Assembly (NCBI RefSeq): GCF_013410875.1
Contig: NZ_JACCCU010000001.1
Span: 2,480,001-2,544,000 of the forward strand
Direction of reading: 5' to 3'
From: Tunturiibacter empetritectus
GTDB lineage: Bacteria; Acidobacteriota; Terriglobia; Terriglobales; Acidobacteriaceae
Length of the DNA stretch: 64,000 bases
Positions within the stretch are counted from its first letter, which is position 1. Every line of letters starts with the position of its first letter. A model generated the notes under the pieces. The model did not search any database. It saw nothing but the letters and a program-made list of their open reading frames with translations, and was not told where the DNA came from. Positions 7,684-16,176 of this stretch are shown here, piece after piece. Made by a program: the position numbers and the translations under genes.

Positions 7684-9114
7684 CTATTCACCAGAAGACG
7701 GAGCAAAGACGCAGCTTGCCCAGACGATGAGCAGGGGGAAGAGCTCGAGGGTGTAGCGGGGCTCGGAGTTGTCGAGGGTGAGGAGCAGGGCGCAACGGAG
7801 AACGACGAAGCCGAGCATGGCCGAGAACAGTGCGGTGTGCGGTCTGGTGCCTCGACTTCGCCAGAGCCAGAGGCCGATGGCTGCAAGGAGGAAGTACGCG
7901 AGGTTCAGGGCTGCGGAGGCGTAGGCGAGGAGGGTCTTGCCGCGGTACTCGTGGAAGTTCCACCAGTCGAGGCCGATCTGCATCATCTCGGGGCGGGGGC
8001 GGAAGAGCATGTTGGTAAGGCGAGCCAGGGGGAGAGCGACGTAGTAGCGCAGAGGGTGGGCGTGAATGCGCTGTTGGGCGAGAGCCTCGAAGCGCCGATC
8101 GAGTTCGGGCGTGGCGTTGGTGTTCTGGTTGTAGTCTGAGAGGATGGCGGCGGTGAGCTCGTACTGGTCTTCTGAGTCTATGGAGTCCTTGGAGTCGTCG
8201 GAGTCGAAGGCTCGGGTGGGGAGGTCTTTGATGTTGAGGTCGGTGCTGTCGTAGTTCCAGTAGACCTGTTCGGTGGAGGAGAAGTCGATGGCCCAGGTGC
8301 GATACCAGCGCTGAAAGCCTGTGGGGACAGTCTCGCCGGGGTCAGTTGCGCTGCGGGGGGCGAGCGGCTGGATGACGTGGAAGGTACGCCAGTTTCTGAT
8401 GGCCCAGGGTGCGAGGGGCAGGACGACGCAGAGAGCTGCGATTGCGACAGGTCTGAAGCAGCGGAGAGAGCGCCGGCGTGCGGATTTTTGCCAGACGGAC
8501 TTTTGCCAGACCATCCAAGACATCGCGGGGACGACTGTGGCGGGGAGGAGGCCCTGCTCGGGACGCAACAGAACGGAGTAGGCCATGGCGGTGGTGATCG
8601 CGAGGAGCCAGCGGTTGAACGGTGCGCTGGCGCATTGCCAACGCTCGAGGCTGTAAAAGGTGAGGGCGATGGTGAAGAGGGTGAGAGTCTCGGTGAGCGG
8701 AGCGGCGCAGTAGATGGCGGTGAAGGGGCAGAGGGCGGCGAGCCATAGAGCGGCTGTGGCGGAGCGGCGGCCGAAGAGCCGGCCTGAGAGTGCGGCGATC
8801 AGGAGACAGGTGCCGAGGTCGATGGCGCACTGCAGATACATGATGGGGACGTAGCGGTCAAAGCCGAAGAGACGAAAGCACGCCGCGAGAAAGAGTGGGT
8901 AGCCGGGGAGGCGGATCAGCGTGGGCCTCGGCATGTCTGAGCCGAAGGTGAATCCATAGATGCCGTATCTCAGCCAGTTTTTTGCGATGCTTCCGTAGAT
9001 GAGCGTGTCGCCTTCGATGCGGCCTGCATGCAGCACATACCAAAGGCGCAAGGCGAGCCCTGCTGCGAGCGGGAGCACCGCCCAGAGAAACGTCTTCAGC
9101 CTTTCTTTGGTCAT
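7684..9114 (-). CDS. GT39/ArnT-like membrane glycosyltransferase
   Basis: 476 residues from the ATG at 9114 (a GTG at 9144 is also in frame). About ten or more hydrophobic helices, with the N-terminal pattern AGRIEGDTLIYGSIAKNWLRYG and RPTLIRLPGYPLFLA matching the first periplasmic loop of the PMT/ArnT superfamily, where the acidic residue (here in EGD) is thought to be catalytic. Such enzymes move sugars from polyprenyl-phosphate donors to lipids or proteins in the periplasm. Substrate unknown. It diverges from the large polysaccharide enzyme at 9230 across 115 bp, which hints at a shared envelope or exopolysaccharide role. Confidence 0.8.
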   Translation of the reverse strand: MTKERLKTFLWAVLPLAAGLALRLWYVLHAGRIEGDTLIYGSIAKNWLRYGIYGFTFGSDMPRPTLIRLPGYPLFLAACFRLFGFDRYVPIMYLQCAIDLGTCLLIAALSGRLFGRRSATAALWLAALCPFTAIYCAAPLTETLTLFTIALTFYSLERWQCASAPFNRWLLAITTAMAYSVLLRPEQGLLPATVVPAMSWMVWQKSVWQKSARRRSLRCFRPVAIAALCVVLPLAPWAIRNWRTFHVIQPLAPRSATDPGETVPTGFQRWYRTWAIDFSSTEQVYWNYDSTDLNIKDLPTRAFDSDDSKDSIDSEDQYELTAAILSDYNQNTNATPELDRRFEALAQQRIHAHPLRYYVALPLARLTNMLFRPRPEMMQIGLDWWNFHEYRGKTLLAYASAALNLAYFLLAAIGLWLWRSRGTRPHTALFSAMLGFVVLRCALLLTLDNSEPRYTLELFPLLIVWASCVFAPSSGE

Positions 9115-9229
9115 GTCTTTTGCATCATACTGCTGCGGGGCCACGGTTCTCGCCGGCTGCGTTGACTCGGGGGTTTCGCCTGCATACGATGGGACATAGC
9201 CGCATGCGCAGAGTCGCCAGTACTCCTCA

Positions 9230-12200
9230 ATGAATAGACAAGTCTTCTACGATCCACAACGCAAGCGCTGGAAGCGGCTGCGCCGAATCTTTGACGTACT
9301 CGCCCTGCTGGGACTCTTGCTGGGGACCATCTTCGTCATTGGGCTGTTGCGAATGAAGCCGTTGCCGGAGCTGTTTTTGCGGGCACAGAAGCGGAACTAC
9401 AGGGCGCTGGCGAACCAGACGACTCCGCAGTTGAAGCCGGGACAGAAGCTGCATCGGTCGGCTCACCGAAAGACGGACGTGAAGCCGGGAGACGTTCCGT
9501 TGAACTCGGGTGAAGGTTTGCGAGCGGCGTACTACGTGGAGGATGATCCAGCGAGCTACTCTTCGCTGAAGCAGCACATTGCACAGGTGGACCTGCTGTT
9601 TCCGGAGTGGCTGCATGTGGTGGGCACGAACGGTGAGGTGGTGTCCTACACGCAGGATAATCGCGCGTACGACATTGTGGACCGGGCTGGAGTGCACCAG
9701 GTGGATCGCGAGGGCAAGGTGGCGCGAACGGTTGCTGCCAACCACGTAAACCTCGACATCTTTCCGCTGGTGAATAACTACGATCCAAGGCGACAGATTT
9801 GGGCGCCGGAGGTTGGAGGATTTCTTTCCAGCGACACGGCGCGGGCGGCCTTTGTTCAACAGATTCACAACTTTCTGGCGGGAAACCCCAGCTACCGCGG
9901 GCTTTCGCTGGACTTCGAAGAGATTCCTACAACTGCGCAGCCGGGCTTCAGGGCTTTGATTGCGGCGTTGTACGACGACTTTCATCCGCGTAATCTGCGG
10001 CTGTATGTGAATACGCCAGTGGGCGATGATGACTGGGATCTGAAGTTCATGGCGGACCACTCGGATGGTTTGTTGTTGATGAACTACGACGAGCACCAGA
10101 CCGACAGCGGGCCGGGGCCGATCGCTTCGCAGGATTGGTTCGTCGACAACCTGAAGAACGTACTTAAGACTGTTCCCAAAGAAAAGATCATCTGTGCGCT
10201 GGGTAGCTATGGGTATGACTGGACGACGGCGCTGCCTGCGACTGAGCCTGAATTGAAGCCGGGAGTCAGGAGGCCGCGCGTGAAGAAGCCGGCGGCTCCT
10301 GTGACTCCTGAGAAGATCCTCGCGGCGCATGATCTTTCGACGCAGGACGCGTGGCAGGCGGCGTCGGACTCCGATTCGCAGATTGACCTCGACGATGACT
10401 CGATGAACGTGCACTTTGCGTACGACGACGAGGATGCGCAGGTACGTCATCAGGTCTGGTTTCTCGACTCGGTCACGATCTTGAACCAGATGCGGGCGGC
10501 GCGCGAGCTGGGCATCCAGACCTATGCGCTGTGGCGGCTGGGCTCGGAAGATAACTCGATGTGGAAGATCTGGGATCATCCGCAGCATGCGGACCCGGTG
10601 AAGGATCTGGCGCAAGTTGAGCCTGGGTACGACGTCGACACCGAGGGCCAGGGCGATATTCTGCGCGTGACGCGCAAGCCGCAGACCGGCAGCCGCGTGG
10701 TGACGCTGGACGACGACGACTCGGTGCCGCTGGAGTACCGGATGGTGACGCAGGAGTCGATGTCGTCTTATCCGCTCTCTTACACAGTGGAGCAGTACGG
10801 CTACAACGACAAAAAAGTTGCGCTGAGTTTTGACGACGGTCCCGATCCGGAGTGGACGCCGAAGATTCTGGACATACTGAAGAAGTACAACGTGAAGGGC
10901 ACGTTTTTCATGATTGGCGAGGTGGCCGAAGACTACGTTGGCGTGATGCAGCGGGTGTTTCGCGAGGGCCACGAGATCGGCAATCACACGTGGTCGCACC
11001 CGGATATCAGCGAAATCTCGAACCGGCAGGTGGACCTGGAGTTGAACCTGACGGAGCGGTTGTTCGCGTCGAAGCTTGGAGTGCAGCCGCTTTACTTCAG
11101 GCCGCCTTACTCGATCGACCAGGAGCCGGATACGAACGATCAGGCTGCGCCGGTGGAGAAGATTCAGGGGCTGGGTTATGTGATCGTCGGCAACAAGATC
11201 GACACGAATGACTGGGATGAACATCCGCGCAAGTCTCCGCAGGAGATTACCGACAGCGTCTTCGAGCAGATCGAGGATATGAAGGCGAAGCCTTGGAATC
11301 GCGGCTCGGTGATTCTGCTGCACGACGGAGGGGGCGACCGGTCGGCAACGATTGCGGCGCTGCCGGTGCTGATCGAAGCGTTGAAGGCCAAGGGGTATGA
11401 GATTGTTCCGGTGTCAAAGCTGGTGGGCAAGACGCGCGCCGAGGTGATGCCGGAGCTGACGCCTCGCCAGCGCTGGCAGGCTCGCGCTGATTCGCTTACG
11501 TTTTTCTTCTACAGTTTCTTCCATTATTTTGTTGTGGGGGTGTTCTTCGTCGGAGACATTCTGATGAGTGCGAGGTTGATCATCATCGGTGTGTTCGCGA
11601 TTATCGACCGCTTCCGCAAGAGGAAGAACTTTGCGACTCCGGAGTATCAGCCGAGGGTTGCGGTGTTGATTCCGGCGTACAACGAAGAGAAGGTGATCGT
11701 TCGGACGATTCGCTCGGTGATGATGTCGACCTACAAGAACATTCGCATCATCGTGATCGACGACGGGTCGAAGGACAACACTTTCGATGTGGCGCGTGAG
11801 GCTTATCCGGCGGATATCGCCTCGGGCCGTCTGACGGTGATGAGCAAGCCGAACGGGGGCAAGGCGGATGCGCTGAACTATGCGCTTGAGCGGATCGACG
11901 AAGAGATCTATGTTGGCATTGATGCAGATGGCGTGATTGCGCACGATGCGATTACACGGCTGGTGCCACACTTTGCGAATCCGAAGATCGGGGCGGTGGC
12001 GGGCAATGCGAAGGTCGGCAACCGGGTGAACCTTTGGACGCGGTGGCAGGCGCTGGAGTACATCACGAGCCAGAACTTTGAGCGCCGCGCGCTCGATCTG
12101 TTCGATGTCGTGATGGTGGTTCCGGGGGCGATTGGAGCGTGGCGGACGGCGCCAGTGAAGGCTGGCGGAGGATACCACTCGAACACAGTGGCCGAAGATG

Positions 12201-12805
12201 CCGACCTGACGATGAACCTGCTGGAGCAGGGATACTGCGTTATTTATGAGGACCAGGCGCTCGCGTTTACTGAAGCCCCGGTGGATGCGGATGGGTTGAC
12301 GCGGCAGCGGTTCCGGTGGTCGTTCGGGATCCTGCAGGCGATCTATAAACACAAGGGCGCGATCAGCAAGCACCGGGCGATGGGGTTGTTTGCGCTACCG
12401 AATATTCTGATCTTTCAGATCATTTTGCCGCTGGTGTCGCCGCTGATTGATTTGATGTTTTTGGTTGGAGTCTTTCACTACATCATCGATAAACACTTCC
12501 ATCCGGAGACGGCCTCGACGGACAGCTTCTATAAGCTGCTGGCCTTCTTTGCGGCGTTCCTGGTGATCGATTTTGCGGCTTCGGCACTGGCGTTTGCGCT
12601 GGAGCGGAAGCACCCGGCGAGCAAGGGCGATGGCTGGCTGCTGTTCCATATCTGGATTCAGCGGTTTACCTATCGGCAGCTGTTTTCGGTTGTGCTGTTC
12701 AAGACAGTCAAGCGCGCGATCGACGGCAAGCCGTTCAACTGGGACAAGCTGGAGCGGACGGCGCAGATGTCAAAGGCGACGGAGAAGCTTACGGAGGGCG
12801 CTTAG
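9230..12805 (+). CDS. GH18-like / NodB deacetylase / GT2 synthase fusion
   Basis: 1191 residues in one chain. After an N-terminal membrane anchor (about 21-43) comes a GH18-like domain with LSLDFEE (D228, E230, E231; the usual motif is DxxDxDxE), then a NodB/CE4 polysaccharide deacetylase with SFDDGPD (D535, D536), HTWSH (H586, H590), RPPYS and LHDGGG. Membrane helices near 760-800 lead into a family-2 processive glycosyltransferase (LIPAYNEE near 810, DDGSKDN near 840, DADG near 898, RQRFRW near 1025), ending in several more helices. The parts mirror PgaB (deacetylase plus GH18-like) and PgaC of poly-N-acetylglucosamine systems, in one protein. It probably makes, deacetylates and trims or exports an amino-sugar polymer. 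No SD is visible before the ATG. Confidence 0.9.
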   Translation: MNRQVFYDPQRKRWKRLRRIFDVLALLGLLLGTIFVIGLLRMKPLPELFLRAQKRNYRALANQTTPQLKPGQKLHRSAHRKTDVKPGDVPLNSGEGLRAAYYVEDDPASYSSLKQHIAQVDLLFPEWLHVVGTNGEVVSYTQDNRAYDIVDRAGVHQVDREGKVARTVAANHVNLDIFPLVNNYDPRRQIWAPEVGGFLSSDTARAAFVQQIHNFLAGNPSYRGLSLDFEEIPTTAQPGFRALIAALYDDFHPRNLRLYVNTPVGDDDWDLKFMADHSDGLLLMNYDEHQTDSGPGPIASQDWFVDNLKNVLKTVPKEKIICALGSYGYDWTTALPATEPELKPGVRRPRVKKPAAPVTPEKILAAHDLSTQDAWQAASDSDSQIDLDDDSMNVHFAYDDEDAQVRHQVWFLDSVTILNQMRAARELGIQTYALWRLGSEDNSMWKIWDHPQHADPVKDLAQVEPGYDVDTEGQGDILRVTRKPQTGSRVVTLDDDDSVPLEYRMVTQESMSSYPLSYTVEQYGYNDKKVALSFDDGPDPEWTPKILDILKKYNVKGTFFMIGEVAEDYVGVMQRVFREGHEIGNHTWSHPDISEISNRQVDLELNLTERLFASKLGVQPLYFRPPYSIDQEPDTNDQAAPVEKIQGLGYVIVGNKIDTNDWDEHPRKSPQEITDSVFEQIEDMKAKPWNRGSVILLHDGGGDRSATIAALPVLIEALKAKGYEIVPVSKLVGKTRAEVMPELTPRQRWQARADSLTFFFYSFFHYFVVGVFFVGDILMSARLIIIGVFAIIDRFRKRKNFATPEYQPRVAVLIPAYNEEKVIVRTIRSVMMSTYKNIRIIVIDDGSKDNTFDVAREAYPADIASGRLTVMSKPNGGKADALNYALERIDEEIYVGIDADGVIAHDAITRLVPHFANPKIGAVAGNAKVGNRVNLWTRWQALEYITSQNFERRALDLFDVVMVVPGAIGAWRTAPVKAGGGYHSNTVAEDADLTMNLLEQGYCVIYEDQALAFTEAPVDADGLTRQRFRWSFGILQAIYKHKGAISKHRAMGLFALPNILIFQIILPLVSPLIDLMFLVGVFHYIIDKHFHPETASTDSFYKLLAFFAAFLVIDFAASALAFALERKHPASKGDGWLLFHIWIQRFTYRQLFSVVLFKTVKRAIDGKPFNWDKLERTAQMSKATEKLTEGA

Positions 12806-12926
12806 GAGGGTTTGAGCGGCTCCATCGAAGTCGGCAGTTCCATCGAACTCTTTGTGCAGTGCATCCAATGGGAGACGCACTGTGATTATCCCTATCTCAC
12901 GAGCGACGAGGGAGTACGACTCGCGC

Positions 12927-12932
12927 TAGAAT
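12927..12932 (+). promoter_or_regulatory. -10-like TAGAAT close to the aldehyde dehydrogenase start
   Basis: TAGAAT ends 9 nt before the ATG at 12942. There is no ribosome site in between, so a transcript starting 6-8 nt after the hexamer would have almost no leader. I see no good -35 element. Confidence 0.3.
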
Positions 12933-12941
12933 TGACGCGCT

Positions 12942-14582
12942 ATGGCTACTATGAATCTCACCCACTCCGCCCCGGCGACTTTGCCGAAGACACCATTTTC
13001 CAACGAACCGTTTGTCGACTTTTCGACGGCTGAGAATAAGCGCAGGATGCAGGAGGCGCTGACGCGCGTCGAGAGCGAGCTTGGCCGCGAGTATGACATC
13101 GTCATCGGCGGAAAGCGCTTGAAGACTGAGGGGAAGATTGTCTCGAAGAATCCGGCACGGCCGGCGGAGGTGATCGGGATTCATCAGCGAGCGGCTGCGG
13201 AGCATGTGGAAGGCGCGATGAAGGCCGCGCAGACGGCGTTCTTGAGCTGGAGCAAGGTGCCTGTAGCCGAGCGGGCTGCGCTGCTGTTTCGGGCGGCGGA
13301 GATGATTCGCGAGCGGAGCTTTGAGTTCTGCGCGTGGCTGACCTTCGAGGTGGGCAAGAACTGGGGCGAGGCGGACGCGGATGTGGGCGAGACGATCGAC
13401 TTTCTGGAGTTCTATGGACGCGAGGCGCTGCGGCTAAGTGAGGCGAAGACGCCGATTCAGTTTCCTGGTGAGCGCAATCAGCTGAGGTATGTTCCGCTGG
13501 GTGTGGGTGCGGTGATTCCGCCGTGGAACTTCCCCTTTGCGATCATGGCGGGGATGACGGCAGCTTCGATTGTGACTGGAAATACGGTGATCTTGAAGCC
13601 TTCGGTGGATGCTCCTACGATTGCTGCGAAGTTTTTTGAGTTGCTGAAAGAGGTTGGGCTGCCGGATGGGGTTGTGAACCTTTGTCCGGGCGAAGGGCCG
13701 GAGTTTGGCAGCGAGGTTGTCGCGCATCCGCAGACTCGGTTTATTGCGTTTACGGGATCGAAGGCGGTGGGGCTGGAGATTCACGAACGCGCGGCGAAGA
13801 CACAGCCGGGGCAGGTGTTCATCAAGCGGACGATTCTGGAGATGGGCGGGAAGGACTCGATCATCGTTGAAGCTGACTGCGATCTGGACGCTGCGGTGGA
13901 TGGTGTGGTGGCGAGTGCGTTTGGGTTCAATGGGCAGAAGTGCTCGGCGTGTTCGCGGGCGATTGTTGCGGCGGATATCTATGACGTGTTCTGCGATCGG
14001 CTGCAGGAGAAGGTGGCGAAGATCAAGACGGGTGATCCGGCGGAGAACGTCTATACCGGGCCGGTGATCAGCGAGAAGTCGTACCGCAAGACGCTGGACT
14101 ACATTGAGATCGGCAAGAAGGAAGGCACGGTGCTGAATGGCGGCCACGCTATCGAGACGCCGGGGGGCGGGTACTACATCGCGCCAACGGTGATTGCGGA
14201 TGTGGCTCCGACGGCTCGGATTGCGCTCGAGGAGATCTTTGGGCCGGTGCTGGCGGTGATCAAGTCGAAGAGCTTTGATGATGCGCTGGCGATTGCGAAT
14301 AGCACGGAGTATGGGCTTACGGGTGCGATCTACACGGCTTCGCGAGAGAAGCTGGACCGGGCGCGAGAGGAGTTTCACGTTGGCAATCTGTACTTCAACC
14401 GGAAGTGCACCGGCGCAATGGTTGGGGCGCATCCGTTTGGCGGGTTCAATATGAGCGGGACTGATTCGAAGGCTGGCGGGCCGGACTATCTGCTGCTGTT
14501 TACGCAGGCTAAGAGCATTGCGGAGAAGATTGGGCATGCTAGTGCGGCGGAGGAGAAGCAGGCAGATCAGATGGGGATGTAA
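12942..14582 (+). CDS. pruA: L-glutamate gamma-semialdehyde dehydrogenase
   Basis: 546 residues, the length of the bacterial RocA/PruA type. Oxidises glutamate-5-semialdehyde (from proline via P5C) to glutamate with NAD+. The nucleophile is C334 in GQKCSACSR and the general base E300 in LEMGGKD; PPWNFPF, the cofactor loop FTGSKAVG and EEIFGPVL are all present. The FNRKCTGAMVGAHPFGGFNMSGTDSK block near the C-terminus is typical of 1-pyrroline-5-carboxylate dehydrogenases. No proline dehydrogenase is in the window, so the upstream step is encoded elsewhere. It stands alone after the polysaccharide enzyme. It has no SD and a -10-like hexamer at the start. Confidence 0.92.
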   Translation: MATMNLTHSAPATLPKTPFSNEPFVDFSTAENKRRMQEALTRVESELGREYDIVIGGKRLKTEGKIVSKNPARPAEVIGIHQRAAAEHVEGAMKAAQTAFLSWSKVPVAERAALLFRAAEMIRERSFEFCAWLTFEVGKNWGEADADVGETIDFLEFYGREALRLSEAKTPIQFPGERNQLRYVPLGVGAVIPPWNFPFAIMAGMTAASIVTGNTVILKPSVDAPTIAAKFFELLKEVGLPDGVVNLCPGEGPEFGSEVVAHPQTRFIAFTGSKAVGLEIHERAAKTQPGQVFIKRTILEMGGKDSIIVEADCDLDAAVDGVVASAFGFNGQKCSACSRAIVAADIYDVFCDRLQEKVAKIKTGDPAENVYTGPVISEKSYRKTLDYIEIGKKEGTVLNGGHAIETPGGGYYIAPTVIADVAPTARIALEEIFGPVLAVIKSKSFDDALAIANSTEYGLTGAIYTASREKLDRAREEFHVGNLYFNRKCTGAMVGAHPFGGFNMSGTDSKAGGPDYLLLFTQAKSIAEKIGHASAAEEKQADQMGM

Positions 14583-14647
14583 AGACGGGGGCCTCGGACC
14601 TGTGAGAAGACCGGCGAGGCCACGGCCGGTTAGACCGCGACTACTCC

Positions 14648-14677
14648 CGTACACCGCACTGAAGCGCGGTGTACGGA
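14648..14677. terminator. Hairpin after pruA
   Basis: An 11-bp perfect stem (CCGTACACCGC with GCGGTGTACGG) and an 8-nt loop, 65 nt after the pruA stop. There is no T-run, so it may be a factor-assisted terminator or mRNA stabiliser rather than a classical terminator. Confidence 0.5.
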
Positions 14678-14793
14678 ATCGAGTTTGGTATCTGTGCCTT
14701 GGTCATGACGGCCCCAAGGATATCGCCTGCTATGTGGTTTCAGTGAGTGTGCTGCACAAATCTGTGGAACATAGTTCTCTAAGGAGTGATCGC

Positions 14794-15222
14794 ATGAAAG
14801 CAGCAAGCACAGTAGCACTTGCCCTCGTTCTCGTCGTGTCCCCGATTCATGCGAAGGACAAACGTCCTCCGCTCCCGGCCAGCGTGATAGCTGCAAAAAC
14901 CGTGTACATTGACAATCAAACGGGCCACTCAGAGATTACAGACCGTGCCTACGATGCATTAAGTAAGTGGGGGCGATTCAAAATCTTGAAAGACGCAAAG
15001 GACGCCGATTTGGTCCTTCGGTTCACAGCAAACACCAATGGCAGACCCACCCCACCAGGCAATGATATAGACATATCACCTACCCCCGTGGTTTTCTCTG
15101 TACGCGACCAAGCTAATAATGAACTCTGGTCTGTATCTAAGGACACGCCGTTTCATAGTCAAACGCGCCTAGATATTGATGAGTTCAAGAAACGAATTGA
15201 AGGACAAGAAAAAGGCAATTAG
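14794..15222 (+). CDS. Small secreted protein of unknown function
   Basis: 142 residues from the ATG at 14794 with AAGGAG 7 nt upstream; the longer frame from 14518 overlaps pruA and has no site. A signal peptide spans about residues 1-20 (ALALVLVVSPIHA-K). The mature part has AAKTVYIDNQTGHSEITDRA, then a central WGRFKILKDAKDADLVLRF strand-helix pattern that suggests one small alpha/beta domain. I do not recognise the family. A perfect palindrome, GCTTTGCAAAGC, follows the stop at 15223-15234. It converges with the second LuxR-type regulator. Confidence 0.7.
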   Translation: MKAASTVALALVLVVSPIHAKDKRPPLPASVIAAKTVYIDNQTGHSEITDRAYDALSKWGRFKILKDAKDADLVLRFTANTNGRPTPPGNDIDISPTPVVFSVRDQANNELWSVSKDTPFHSQTRLDIDEFKKRIEGQEKGN

Positions 15223-15280
15223 GCTTTGCAAAGCTTTACTGCTGCAACTTGACGCTGTTCTGATGATTATCCTGCGACTG

Positions 15281-15937
15281 TCAGGCAGACTTCATCTGGA
15301 TGAGGTGACCGGCCTTGGCTGCGGCTTCGGCGAGGACACGGTGGTGGATGGTGAAGAGAGCCAGTTCGAGACGGTCGGAGACGCCTGACTTGTCGTAGAT
15401 GCTGCGGAGGTAGTTCTTGATGACCTGCTCTTTGGTGCCTAGCTGCTGGGCGATGTCTTTGTTCTTGCAGCCCTGAACGATCAGCGCGACGATCTGCATC
15501 TCTTTCGGGGTCAGCCGGTCGCGGACACGGGCGCCGACGCTGTCGGAGCTTTGCATGGTGGTGACGTTGGCGCGCTGCACAAAGCGCTGGCCGCGAGCGA
15601 CCCGGCGAATGCAGTCGACCAGCACACTGCCGGCGACGTTGCGATGGAGAATCCCATCGAAGAGCGTGGCGATCTCTTCGGGAACAAGCTCGGAGTTCTC
15701 GGCTACCAGAACCGTGCGGCTGCCTGCTATCTGGGTGCGGGCGAGCAGATCTTTCACTTCGACACGCAGGCTGGAGGAGAGAAGGACGATCGAGCCGCGC
15801 AGCCCGTCAATTGCGGCGAAAAGCTTCGGCGCGTCCTCACACTGGGCGACGATGCGCATGTCTTCTTCAAGCGACAGCATTCTGGCTGCGCCTGCGCGGA
15901 AGATGGCCTGGTTGTCAGCGAGAATAATTCGGTTCAT
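15281..15937 (-). CDS. Second LuxR-type regulator with degenerate receiver
   Basis: 218 residues from the ATG at 15937 (AGGAG about 12 nt upstream). Same layout as the protein at 5078-5863 and clearly its paralogue: shared ILAD-x-QAI, TxEQVIKNYLR and YDK-x-GVSDRLELAL. The receiver-like part has A7-D8 in place of the acidic pair, Ser54 at the phospho-acceptor position (VLLSSS) and H98/R99 where the lysine should be, so ordinary phosphorylation is not expected. A LuxR-type helix-turn-helix (about 140-200) should bind DNA. It is divergent, over 239 bp, from the receiver/oxidoreductase fusion and kinase gene pair, so it may control them or be controlled by the same input. Confidence 0.87.
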   Translation of the reverse strand: MNRIILADNQAIFRAGAARMLSLEEDMRIVAQCEDAPKLFAAIDGLRGSIVLLSSSLRVEVKDLLARTQIAGSRTVLVAENSELVPEEIATLFDGILHRNVAGSVLVDCIRRVARGQRFVQRANVTTMQSSDSVGARVRDRLTPKEMQIVALIVQGCKNKDIAQQLGTKEQVIKNYLRSIYDKSGVSDRLELALFTIHHRVLAEAAAKAGHLIQMKSA

Positions 15938-16165
15938 ATGTGTGGTGATCTCCTGCCGGGCGCAAACGACCCGCAATCCCTCTGGCTATTCCCTTATCGG
16001 TGGATTGCAGCGAGGAGGAGGCAATGTCTACAATTCGGACAACTTGGGCTGTCGATGACACTTTAGAGGCAGAAACAGGGTCGTTCCGGGGCCTAACTTT
16101 CTGAAACTTGTGGGCTTCGATCTAATCGAATTGTACGTGGGGTGTCTCGAACCTCATCAAGGCAG

Positions 16166-16171
16166 TATAAA
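16166..16171 (+). promoter_or_regulatory. -10-like TATAAA next to the start of the receiver/oxidoreductase gene
   Basis: TATAAA ends 5 nt before the ATG at 16177. The adjoining AAGGGAT could alternatively serve as a ribosome site, so the leaderless reading is less certain here. Confidence 0.25.
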
Positions 16172-16176
16172 GGGAT

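Noticed and set aside
9227-11323. Minus-strand open frame of 698 codons
   Set aside because: Antisense to the GH18/NodB/GT2 gene; Arg/Leu/His-rich translation typical of the complement of a GC-rich gene.
12812-13033. Plus-strand 73-codon frame before pruA
   Set aside because: Overlaps the pruA start out of frame and shows no domain; no good ribosome site.
13434-14654. Minus-strand open frame of 406 codons
   Set aside because: Antisense to pruA, which has complete catalytic residues.
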